Origin: Candidatus Gastranaerophilales bacterium
Lineage (GTDB): Bacteria > Cyanobacteriota > Vampirovibrionia > Gastranaerophilales > Gastranaerophilaceae
Length of the DNA stretch: 64,000 nucleotides
Reading direction: 5' to 3'
NCBI GenBank assembly: GCA_944323115.1
Contig: CALURG010000012.1
Span: 1 to 64,000, forward strand
In this document: positions 8,284 to 16,512 of the stretch, piece after piece
How positions within the stretch are numbered: position 1 is the first letter of the stretch
Layout of the letters: each line of letters opens with the position of its first letter
The notes under the pieces: model-generated
Database searches by the model: none
Seen by the model: only the letters and a program-made list of their open reading frames with translations
What the model was told of the DNA's origin: nothing
Translations under genes and position numbers: made by a program

Positions 8284-11200
8284 ATGGCAAATTTAATAAA
8301 TATGATACCTGTCTATAAACCTCAACCGACAGCAAATCCTGTTTTGCCTACAGCTGCTGTCAGCAGTCCGTTTCCGCAAATTCAGGAAAACGGATATTTA
8401 CCCGCAAAGCCACTGAGCCCGGCCAGGACAACACCTAAAGGAGCAAAACCTCATGCAGCCGCAGGATATCTTGTAAAAGAAAACATCTTTCAATCGGCCG
8501 GAAGTACCGTAAAATCTTATATTGATTACATAAAATATTTTTACAATGCAGGTTTTAAAGGAGAAGGTACTGATTATTCCGTAGGGAAAATCAATGACCT
8601 TGCAATAAGAACAGGTTCTTTGGGCATTGCAGCAGTTCTTTCTTCATCCAAAATGTTTCCGTTCGCAAAAGGCATGGAGTTTGTAGGGCTTGGAACCTGG
8701 TTTGCGTCTATGGCTCTTTGGCCGAGAATACTCGGTGCACCAATCAAAGCCCGCACCGGTGTTGATATAAATCAAAAATATGTAGACTCTTACGGAAGAA
8801 GAAAATTCGTCTATGAAGATAACCAGTACCGTCCTATGGATATTTTCAGATATGCGGATTTAAACGGAAAACCGCTCAAGCCGGAAGAATATTACAAAAA
8901 ATATAAATATGACTATGTTTATTTGGATGCAATGGGAGACAAATTAAATGTACCCAGAAATGTAAATAACAGACATGAAATTATAATGAACAAAAGCGGC
9001 CAAGTAGCAGTTCAGGGCAGGGCTCTGTCTATGCTGACAGCCGGAATAATGACGCCTGTTTTGTCTTCAATTGTTGCCGATGCTGCCCAACAGCCTCTTA
9101 AAAACTTTATTGAAAAGAAACGAATACAAAAAGAATCCGCAAATATGGATTCATTAAATAAAAAATTGGAAAAATTACTTGATATAAAAAGTCCGTACGG
9201 AAACAGAAATATTCAAACAAATCTTGACTCGGTCATGAAAGAATTGAATATCGTTATACCCGAACAAGCAATGAATGAATTTACTTCATTGCTTATGAAA
9301 GACTGTGAACTTTCCAAAGCTGAATTTGACAGGCTGAAAACGTATGCACAAAAGAATTTTGAAGGAACGGTATTCCAGCAGGAACTTTCTGACGCATTGA
9401 AATCTTCTGTTGAAAAAAACGGCAAACTGTTTTTGCCTAAAGATAAAGTCAGAACACTTTTGGAATCAATGAATTCTGAAGGAATGAAAAATATAGACTC
9501 TGCCGTTAGAAATGAATTGGAATATCTTTTAAACCGCTCCATACATTTGTCAAAAGATGAATTTGACAGGCTTCAAAAATATTTGGAAAACAAGCTTTTC
9601 GGAACAGGGTTTAAAGAATCATTAGACACTGTAGCCAGATTTGATTTAAAATACACGGAACCTCACATCACCCTTTCTGACAAACTTCACGAAGGCCTTT
9701 CAAACTCAGCTTTTGATGCAATAAAAGAAACTTTCAAAAAACTTGGGATAAAAGAAGAAGATTACCCAGAGCCTATTAAAAAATATTCCGGTATTTCCCG
9801 TGAAGAGTTTCTTGAAATAATAAAACGCTCTTTAAATGACGGTGCAAAAGAAATGAATCAAGCCGCAAATACTTCTTTTGAAAACGTTGCAAAAAGAGTT
9901 GTTGCAAAAAGCCTTTACAATTTGAGAGAACTCGATGAAGAGTTGATAGAACATCTGGTTGATATTGCTGAAAATAATGTGAAAAAATTTATGGAATCTC
10001 AAAGACATTACATTATTCCGTACAAAAAACTGACCGACCTCTTCCGCTTTGCAGAAGCAAATCATCAGATTCTCGGTAAAATAGAAAAATATGAAGCGGC
10101 AACCATAATGAATATTGCCGAATCTGCAACGGCAAACAACTGGGGAAGACTTCCTCAAAAATATCTGGAAGCATTTAATTTTACAAAAGAAGAAATTGCA
10201 CAGCTTGCTGCTTTGGATTCCAACTATGCAAACAAAGTTGTAATTAAAAAATTTGAACAAATAGTCCAAAATCCTGATTTGTACAAGCAAGTTATACAGA
10301 AAATGTCCGTTTTGGCACAAGACGCCATTACAAAAGAAGAAAAAGCCGTTTTGAAACTAATCGGAACAGCATACGAGCCGGGAATATTGTCTAATGTAAA
10401 AGACTTAATGACAGCCGTAGGCGGTTCAAATTTTGGACACAATATGTCTCACCCTATCTCCGAATTTTACAGAACAAGTATTTTTGATGTTCAAAACAAA
10501 CTCAGAAATACAATAGATTCACTTATAAGACCGATAAAAGGACTTGAATCTTTTAAATATTTGGACGAAGCAATTATAAAAATACTTGGCAGAAACGAAC
10601 AGGAATATTCAGATCTTGTTTACGGTCATATTGACAGACATATCTCCCCAAATCTAAGCTACCATATGTTTGAGGGACTCACCTACGAACAGGCACAAAA
10701 ATCTTTGAAAGCATACATAAAAGACATCATAACAGACAAAAATGATATAAACAGCTGGACAACAAAATTTGAACATACACTTTCAGGCTCTTCAAGAGGA
10801 ATGAAATTCTCTCTTGAGATGGTTAAAAACATCATGTCGATAGTATACGGCAAAATGCGTGAACAAACGAAAAAAATCATAACAGAACATCTAAAAGACA
10901 ACGAAGGCAGTGAATTTGTCAAAAAAATAGATGAAAACAGTGCTGTTATGAACGGAAGATATATTTCTTTGGATTATAAAATTGCAAAAGATTTTAGAGA
11001 AAACAAATGTTTCATGATAGATTACAAACCTTTTGAAAAATTGATAGATTCATTGTGCCAGGAAAAACCGAATTTGGAAAACATACATATTGTTGAAGCA
11101 TTGATGAACGAAAGAAAATCAGAAATCCCTCTTGAAGGCATTTCCATAATCAAAAAAATTATAAACAAAGCAAAAGGTCTGGCTCAAAATGAAGTGCTTA

Positions 11201-11478
11201 CCCTTGATGAAATTGAAAAAGCAAAAAGAATATATCTGAACTTTTCTACTTCAAACAAAGCAATTTCTGAAATGTCCGGCAAAAATATATCAGAATTCTT
11301 CATAGATGCCGCCCAAAATATTCGCTCAAGAAATAAATGGGTAAAATTTGTATACTCACTTTTAGCCGGTACGGTTGCTGTATCAGGGTTGACAGTAGCT
11401 CTTGTCGGAAAAGAAAATTACTTCAACAAAAATCCTTACAAGAATAAAAAGAAAACGAAAGGACCTGCAAAAAAATGA
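8284..11478 (+). CDS. Very large lineage-type membrane protein, paralogous in part to its upstream neighbour
   Basis: 1064 residues, unrecognised. It has a proline-rich N-terminus (about 1-60), then hydrophobic segments near 110-125 and 130-150, the shared GVDINQKY block (near 160) and another hydrophobic stretch near 250-265. A ~750-residue charged helical region follows. Within it, repeats of the type L..KDE/SKAEFDRL..Y..K.F.GT.F...L occur twice (near 340-365 and 420-445), with the intervening NEFTSLL / NELEYLLNRS units also matching. A final membrane segment lies near 1020-1040, followed by a Lys/Asn-rich tail. ATG follows directly on the previous TAG and the gene overlaps the GH13 gene by ATGA. 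Confidence 0.75.
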   Translation: MANLINMIPVYKPQPTANPVLPTAAVSSPFPQIQENGYLPAKPLSPARTTPKGAKPHAAAGYLVKENIFQSAGSTVKSYIDYIKYFYNAGFKGEGTDYSVGKINDLAIRTGSLGIAAVLSSSKMFPFAKGMEFVGLGTWFASMALWPRILGAPIKARTGVDINQKYVDSYGRRKFVYEDNQYRPMDIFRYADLNGKPLKPEEYYKKYKYDYVYLDAMGDKLNVPRNVNNRHEIIMNKSGQVAVQGRALSMLTAGIMTPVLSSIVADAAQQPLKNFIEKKRIQKESANMDSLNKKLEKLLDIKSPYGNRNIQTNLDSVMKELNIVIPEQAMNEFTSLLMKDCELSKAEFDRLKTYAQKNFEGTVFQQELSDALKSSVEKNGKLFLPKDKVRTLLESMNSEGMKNIDSAVRNELEYLLNRSIHLSKDEFDRLQKYLENKLFGTGFKESLDTVARFDLKYTEPHITLSDKLHEGLSNSAFDAIKETFKKLGIKEEDYPEPIKKYSGISREEFLEIIKRSLNDGAKEMNQAANTSFENVAKRVVAKSLYNLRELDEELIEHLVDIAENNVKKFMESQRHYIIPYKKLTDLFRFAEANHQILGKIEKYEAATIMNIAESATANNWGRLPQKYLEAFNFTKEEIAQLAALDSNYANKVVIKKFEQIVQNPDLYKQVIQKMSVLAQDAITKEEKAVLKLIGTAYEPGILSNVKDLMTAVGGSNFGHNMSHPISEFYRTSIFDVQNKLRNTIDSLIRPIKGLESFKYLDEAIIKILGRNEQEYSDLVYGHIDRHISPNLSYHMFEGLTYEQAQKSLKAYIKDIITDKNDINSWTTKFEHTLSGSSRGMKFSLEMVKNIMSIVYGKMREQTKKIITEHLKDNEGSEFVKKIDENSAVMNGRYISLDYKIAKDFRENKCFMIDYKPFEKLIDSLCQEKPNLENIHIVEALMNERKSEIPLEGISIIKKIINKAKGLAQNEVLTLDEIEKAKRIYLNFSTSNKAISEMSGKNISEFFIDAAQNIRSRNKWVKFVYSLLAGTVAVSGLTVALVGKENYFNKNPYKNKKKTKGPAKK

Positions 11479-13511
11479 AAATTTTAAGCAATAATTTATA
11501 CACACAGCCTTTTAAGCAGTCCTTTCATTCGTCATTGCTGGAACAAATGCAAAAAGATTATTCTTCAAAAAAACAAGCCGTTATTGAAGAAAACAAAAAC
11601 AAAACACTGCCTTTGAACACTGCTTTTGTACCTGTATCTTCACCGGCTGCTGAAGAGTACAACAAATCTTACAAACCTGGCAGTCTCATAAATGTTCTGC
11701 GGGAAAAAACAAAAACCTCCGCAGCCAAAGAGACATCATCCGTATCAGCAGTTTCAACTGCTGAACCAAAGCCTGCTTCAAACTACAAAAACAACCTTCG
11801 TTCTTTGTTCCAAAACAATCAAGCCGTTATTTATGCAATGATACCGAGAACATTCAATGCAAAAGACTCTGACGGCAACGGGCTTATTGAAGGTAATGAA
11901 GAGCCCGGATATTTTACCAATATGATTGAGAGGCTTGATGAACTAAAATCATACGGCATAAATACATTGCATTGGCTGCCGATAAATCCTCCCGGAACTA
12001 TTGCGGCAAAAGGGCTTTTGGGCTCCGTATATGCACCTAAGGACTATTTGTCAATAGATCCGGCTCTTGACGATCCCAAAAATCCAAAAACAGTTTATGA
12101 AGAAGCAAAAGATGCAATAAACGAATGCCACAAAAGAGGTATAAGGGTAATGGTTGACCTCCCGAGCTGCATGTCTGTCGATCTTTATGACGAACGCCCG
12201 GACTTGAGAGCAACGGACGAAAACGGAAACCCCAAAACTCCGGAGGGCTGGGAAGACATTAGAATGTTCAATGTTTGGAGCGACCCGGATAAGAGAGTTT
12301 TGAACCAAAAGTTAATTGATTATCACAAAAAATATATTGATATGTGCATTGATCTTGGTATAGACGGCATAAGAGCCGATGTAGGAAGAGCAAAACCTCC
12401 TGAATTTTGGGATATAATAACATCTTATGCCAGAAGCAAAGACCCTGAATTTGCTTTTCTTGCCGAGTGCTATACATATGAAGATGCATCTCCCATGAAA
12501 AACATGCCTGCCGACCGCCCGGAAGAAGCTCTCGATGCCGGATTTGACGCATTTTACGGTCAATACCATATTTTTAATATATGGAAAGCAAAAGATTTTC
12601 ATGAATTTGTGGAAGGCTGCCTGAACTTGTCACACAGGCATGAAAAAGGTAAGTCACTAATTGGTTCATTTGCTACGCATGATGATAAAAGTCCGATGTC
12701 AAACGGCGGACCTGACTATTGTATGATGACCAATGTTCTTCAGGCCACTTTACCGATGACAAATCCTTATATTGTTACCGGCTACGAATCAGGTGACAGA
12801 TACATTTATAAATATGCAAAAGAATATGTAAACAAAACATTTAATGAACTTTTGGAAAATCCTATTTACAAAGATACTGTGGAATCTTTGCTTCATACCA
12901 GTAAATTTGAATACAGAGACAATTTGAAAAAACTTTTGTCAGGTGACGATGCAAACAAAAAAATTGACGAACTTTCTAAAAATCCTAATTACAAAGGAAT
13001 AATAGAATATTTGTCTGAAAAATCCTATTTGACAAAAGACAATATCAAATATTACGTAAACCCTGAACATATAGATATATTCAATAATTCTAGAAGACCG
13101 GGCGGAGACAATCCGGAGATCGGAAAACACTTTGGATACATGATGGATGTAGTACGTGCAAAATACGGTGAATTAATTACAAAAGGCAGCTATATAGAAT
13201 TGCCTGTCAAAGACAATTCCCGTGATGAAGTAATTGCTTTTGCAAGATGCAAAGACGGAAAAACACTGGTCGTGATTGCCAACCATGACGTAAATTCAAG
13301 ACAAAAAGTTACCGTAAAAGTACCGGGCATGAAAGCAACTCAGGTACTTGAAGATTTGTCTCCAAAATACGGAACAGGCAGCGTATGGCATGCAAAGAAA
13401 AATGCAATAGAAATTGATTTGGGACCGTCACAGGCACATGTTTTTGAAATCAATGACCCAAAACTGCCTGAACTTATTAAAAAAGACAGAGTGTATACGC
13501 AGAATTTGTAA
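11475..13511 (+). CDS. GH13 alpha-amylase-family enzyme with disordered N-terminus
   Basis: 678 residues. After ~110 low-complexity residues comes a GH13 TIM barrel. Region II GIDGIRADVGR gives nucleophile D302, region III LAEC gives acid/base E331, and region IV ATHDD gives H402-D403. Region I reads VDLPSC, without the usual Asn-His. D131-E142 (DSDGNGLIEGNE) has EF-hand-loop spacing, likely a calcium site. A ~110-residue helical insert (about 440-540) precedes a C-terminal beta domain (about 585-660). No signal peptide is present. It probably acts on alpha-glucans; hydrolase versus transferase cannot be decided. Translationally coupled (ATGA) to the membrane-protein gene, implying a joint function. 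Confidence 0.8.
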   Translation: MKILSNNLYTQPFKQSFHSSLLEQMQKDYSSKKQAVIEENKNKTLPLNTAFVPVSSPAAEEYNKSYKPGSLINVLREKTKTSAAKETSSVSAVSTAEPKPASNYKNNLRSLFQNNQAVIYAMIPRTFNAKDSDGNGLIEGNEEPGYFTNMIERLDELKSYGINTLHWLPINPPGTIAAKGLLGSVYAPKDYLSIDPALDDPKNPKTVYEEAKDAINECHKRGIRVMVDLPSCMSVDLYDERPDLRATDENGNPKTPEGWEDIRMFNVWSDPDKRVLNQKLIDYHKKYIDMCIDLGIDGIRADVGRAKPPEFWDIITSYARSKDPEFAFLAECYTYEDASPMKNMPADRPEEALDAGFDAFYGQYHIFNIWKAKDFHEFVEGCLNLSHRHEKGKSLIGSFATHDDKSPMSNGGPDYCMMTNVLQATLPMTNPYIVTGYESGDRYIYKYAKEYVNKTFNELLENPIYKDTVESLLHTSKFEYRDNLKKLLSGDDANKKIDELSKNPNYKGIIEYLSEKSYLTKDNIKYYVNPEHIDIFNNSRRPGGDNPEIGKHFGYMMDVVRAKYGELITKGSYIELPVKDNSRDEVIAFARCKDGKTLVVIANHDVNSRQKVTVKVPGMKATQVLEDLSPKYGTGSVWHAKKNAIEIDLGPSQAHVFEINDPKLPELIKKDRVYTQNL

Positions 13512-13568
13512 AAACCGTCCTTTTGCATGTAACCAAGATTCTGTGAACAGGCAAAAGATTGTGTAAAA

Positions 13569-14069
13569 CTATTTAAGTATATAGCCTGTTGCCTGTATGT
13601 TTCCGTTTTTATAATGCAGGACATAATACTGTGCGTTTGATGCATCAATAGAGGCTTCCATATCAGCTTGTTTTTTGCGTTCCGTTTGATCGAGCGGCTT
13701 TCTTCTTTTGTTGTTTTTGTATTTTTTTGCCAGTTTTTCTCTCTCTTTTATTTTTTCACGTTCCTCTTCAATATTTACAGCCTTTTCAACAAGTTTTGCA
13801 ACCGGTACTGCGGCCTTTATCTTGTTTGATTCCACAAAATAGAGTGTTTTTCTGTCCGTAGAAAGCACTATTTCATAATGACCGGGCGGAATACTGTTTC
13901 CGTCATAATCTTCAAGAATATACGGCATATTTAAAATAGGATAAGACGATGAAGGATAACCGTATTTTATATACCCTTTGTCTTCGTCTAAAAGTCCTGA
14001 TTTTGTTGCAGGATAAGGAAGAATATCTTCCGGAGAATTCAATGTAATTAAATTACAGTCTATTATCAT
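13569..14069 (-). CDS. Unidentified protein with charged central helix
   Basis: 166 residues of unknown family. The N-terminal half is beta-rich with many Pro and Tyr (YPSSSYPILNMPYILEDYDGN, PPGHYEIVLS). The middle (about 100-135) is a highly charged Lys/Glu helix, and the end is a short beta hairpin (YYVLHYKNGNIQATGYIL). No membrane segment. It is convergent with the GH13 gene and divergent from rsgA, sharing a 66-base control region with it. The conserved-looking PPGHYEI segment suggests a small structural domain, but no function can be given. Confidence 0.55.
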   Translation of the reverse strand: MIIDCNLITLNSPEDILPYPATKSGLLDEDKGYIKYGYPSSSYPILNMPYILEDYDGNSIPPGHYEIVLSTDRKTLYFVESNKIKAAVPVAKLVEKAVNIEEEREKIKEREKLAKKYKNNKRRKPLDQTERKKQADMEASIDASNAQYYVLHYKNGNIQATGYILK

Positions 14070-14093
14070 ATTTATATTATAGCTTAATTCGAG

Positions 14094-14099
14094 TATAAT
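14094..14099 (+). promoter_or_regulatory. -10 box of rsgA operon
   Basis: TATAAT lies immediately before ATG 14100, with TTTATA about 17 bases upstream. If used, transcription starts near 14106, so ATG 14100 would not be on the mRNA and ATG 14136 would be the start. Confidence 0.5.
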
Positions 14100-14135
14100 A
14101 TGGTAGTCACCCGGTCAGGAAAATATGCAGCAAGG

Positions 14136-15152
14136 ATGAAAGGCCAAATTTTTAAAATACATTCTGATTTTTATTATACAAACACGCCGGACGGAGTGTT
14201 TGAGTGTAAAATACGTGAAATTTTAAAAAAACAGAAAGAAAAGATTTTTGTCGGTGATTTTGTTGAACTTGAACAAGTCAATTTTGATTCAAAACAGGCT
14301 TTCATCTCAAAAGTTCTTGAAAGAGATAACTATATTCCCCGCCCAAAGGTTGCAAATATTGACAGAATTATCATAGTTTCGGCATTGAAAGAACCTGATA
14401 TTGATTTTGAACAGCTAAACAGGTATCTGTGTTTTTGTGAATACTACAAAATCAAGCCTTTGTTGTGCTTCAACAAAAATGACCTTGCCGGCGAAGAAGA
14501 GATTATATCGGAAATAAAAAAAATCTATACCCCGTTAAATTATGAAATGATTTTTACATCTGCACTTGAAGGAAACGGCTTGGATGAACTTAAAAAATTT
14601 TTATGCGGAAAAGTAAGTGTTTTGTGCGGATCGTCCGGTGTGGGTAAATCTTCTTTGATAAATGCATTGAAACCCGGATTAAATATAAAAACAAAATCCG
14701 TAAGCGAAAAAACAGAAAGAGGCACTCATACGACAAGACATTGTGAAATCATTGAACTTGACGCAGGTTCGAATTCAAAAATCGTTGATACACCGGGTTT
14801 CAGTCAGCTAAAATTTGATTTTTTAATGCCGTCAGATGTGACTTTTCTTTTTAGAGAATTTGTTAAAATAAAAGAAACATACGGAAACTGCAAATTTTCA
14901 GACTGTCTGCACGAAACAGAAACAGGCTGTATTATAAAAGAGTATCCGGAAGAAATTTCAAAATCCAGATATGAAAGCTATTTGAAATTTGTCAAAGAAG
15001 CAAAAGAATACAAAAAACAAATCACCTTTGGCGGTAAAAAAACAGAAAGCAGTTCAAAACTTTTGCACAACAAGACAGTTACAAAAATCAGCAGCAAAAA
15101 AAGAGTTATTTCAAGACGAAAAAACAATCAGAATATTGATAAGGATTTGTAA
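14136..15152 (+). CDS. rsgA: Ribosome small subunit-dependent GTPase A
   Basis: A late 30S ribosome assembly GTPase with circularly permuted G motifs. An N-terminal OB fold (about 1-70) is followed by G4 NKND, then G1 GSSGVGKSSL, G3 DTPG, and a zinc-finger module CKFSDCLHETETGC. Start 14136 (MKGQIFKIHS) fits the family N-terminus and the upstream -10 box; an in-frame ATG at 14100 would add 12 residues. The lysine/arginine-rich C-terminus is longer than usual. It is the first gene of a four-gene + strand cluster and abuts the next start with no gap. Confidence 0.92.
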   Translation: MKGQIFKIHSDFYYTNTPDGVFECKIREILKKQKEKIFVGDFVELEQVNFDSKQAFISKVLERDNYIPRPKVANIDRIIIVSALKEPDIDFEQLNRYLCFCEYYKIKPLLCFNKNDLAGEEEIISEIKKIYTPLNYEMIFTSALEGNGLDELKKFLCGKVSVLCGSSGVGKSSLINALKPGLNIKTKSVSEKTERGTHTTRHCEIIELDAGSNSKIVDTPGFSQLKFDFLMPSDVTFLFREFVKIKETYGNCKFSDCLHETETGCIIKEYPEEISKSRYESYLKFVKEAKEYKKQITFGGKKTESSSKLLHNKTVTKISSKKRVISRRKNNQNIDKDL

Positions 15153-16040
15153 ATGGAAACTACAGAAAATTTGACAGAAGAATATAAAAAATTAATAGAA
15201 AAAAAACTGGACGAATTTATTCCGGTCAAATATCCCGAAAAAATATGGGAATCAATGAGATATTCGGTTCTGGCCGGTGGTAAAAGGCTGAGACCTATTA
15301 TGACATTGGAAGCTTGCAGAGTACTTTCAGGAACTTATGAACAAGCCTTGCCGGCAGCTTGTGCCATAGAAATGCTGCATTCGCAAAGTCTGATTCATGA
15401 CGATTTGCCTTGCATGGACAATGACGATTACAGAAGAGGCAAACCTACAAATCACAAGGTTTTTGGTGAATCTACGGCAGTCCTTGCCGGTGATGCTTTG
15501 TTGTCTTACGCACCGCAGATTATTTTGCAAAAAACTCCCAAAACAGTTTCATCTCAGACTCTTCTTAGAGTGATAGAAGAATTTGTTGTTGCGGCAGGTG
15601 CAGAAAAGCTCATTGCAGGACAAGTTGTGGATATTGATTCGGAAGGGAAGCAAATTTCAAAAGAGACCTTAAATTTTATTCATGACAACAAAACAGCCGC
15701 TTTGTTTAAGCTTTCTTTAAGAACGGGAGCTATCCTGGCCGGAGCGGATGAAGAAAAAATTCAATGCCTAACAAGATATGCCGAAAAACTCGGTCTTGCC
15801 TTTCAAATAATGGACGACATACTTGATGTCACCTCTACATTGGAAGAACTCGGCAAAACACCGGGAAAAGATGAAAAAGAAGGAAAAGTTACATATATAA
15901 GTTTTTACGGATTGGAAGAATCAAAAAAACAAGTCTCCTTCCTTTGCAAAGAAGCTTGTGATATATTAGACAATAATAATATTGATTCAAAAGTTCTTAA
16001 ATCTATAGCCAAAAGTATTAACGAAAGGGTTAACAATTAA
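15153..16040 (+). CDS. ispA: Polyprenyl (farnesyl/geranylgeranyl) diphosphate synthase
   Basis: Condenses isopentenyl diphosphate with allylic diphosphates to C15-C20 prenyl chains in the cytoplasm. 295 residues. The first aspartate-rich motif DDLPCMDNDD (83-92) has the two-residue-inserted form of bacterial short-chain enzymes, GGKRLRP is at 42-48, and the second motif QIMDDILD is present. Chain length (C15 or C20) cannot be fixed by eye, so the symbol is provisional. ATG follows directly after rsgA TAA, and the stop overlaps the PAP2 gene start by one base. Confidence 0.9.
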   Translation: METTENLTEEYKKLIEKKLDEFIPVKYPEKIWESMRYSVLAGGKRLRPIMTLEACRVLSGTYEQALPAACAIEMLHSQSLIHDDLPCMDNDDYRRGKPTNHKVFGESTAVLAGDALLSYAPQIILQKTPKTVSSQTLLRVIEEFVVAAGAEKLIAGQVVDIDSEGKQISKETLNFIHDNKTAALFKLSLRTGAILAGADEEKIQCLTRYAEKLGLAFQIMDDILDVTSTLEELGKTPGKDEKEGKVTYISFYGLEESKKQVSFLCKEACDILDNNNIDSKVLKSIAKSINERVNN

Positions 16041-16492
16041 TGTATCAAATAGGCACAGCTGTAGAAGTTATCGGCAACGCACTTATAGCGGCGGCAATAG
16101 CACAGATTTTAAAAGTTATTTATTTTTTGATAATACATAAAAAAATAAATTTTAAAATCTTTACCACAACCGGAGGAATGCCGAGTTCTCACAGTGCCGG
16201 AGTAATCGGCCTTTCAATGACTGTAGGATACAACACCGGTATGAACTCTATTCCTTTTGCAATTGCATTGGGTTATGCATTTGTCGTTATGTATGATGCG
16301 GCAGGTATCAGACGTTCAGCCGGTAAAATTGCTGCCACGATGAATCGTGTGATGGAAGAGTTTTACGCACACCGCCCTTCCGCAGCAGGAGAAAAATTAA
16401 AAGAACTTTTGGGTCATACTCCTTTGGAAGTTTTTATGGGAGCCATTGTCGGGATTGTTGTCTCATATGTAATACATTTCTGTATTTTGTAA
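16040..16492 (+). CDS. Divergent PAP2 family membrane protein (YuiD-like)
   Basis: A 150-residue integral membrane protein with the divergent acid-phosphatase/vanadium-peroxidase signature: TGGMPSSHSAGVIGLS (about 45-60), MYDAAGIRRSAGKIA, and ELLGHTPLEVFMGAIVGIVVS. Four hydrophobic segments are visible. PAP2 members hydrolyse lipid phosphates. Next to a prenyl diphosphate synthase, it plausibly acts on polyprenyl (pyro)phosphates, but that is inference from context. It overlaps the preceding gene by one base (TAATG). Confidence 0.88.
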   Translation: MYQIGTAVEVIGNALIAAAIAQILKVIYFLIIHKKINFKIFTTTGGMPSSHSAGVIGLSMTVGYNTGMNSIPFAIALGYAFVVMYDAAGIRRSAGKIAATMNRVMEEFYAHRPSAAGEKLKELLGHTPLEVFMGAIVGIVVSYVIHFCIL

Positions 16493-16497
16493 GAAAA

Positions 16498-16506
16498 TGC
16501 TAATAT
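16498..16506 (+). promoter_or_regulatory. Extended -10 box directly upstream of histidine kinase ATG
   Basis: TGCTAATAT ends 6 bases before the ATG, which would place the transcription start on the ATG itself: a leaderless mRNA separate from the upstream operon. Confidence 0.4.
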
Positions 16507-16512
16507 ATCTTT

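Noticed and set aside
13518..13557. Terminator after the GH13 gene
   Set aside because: CTTTTGC/GCAAAAG pair across a 24-base loop with no T run; too weak to call.
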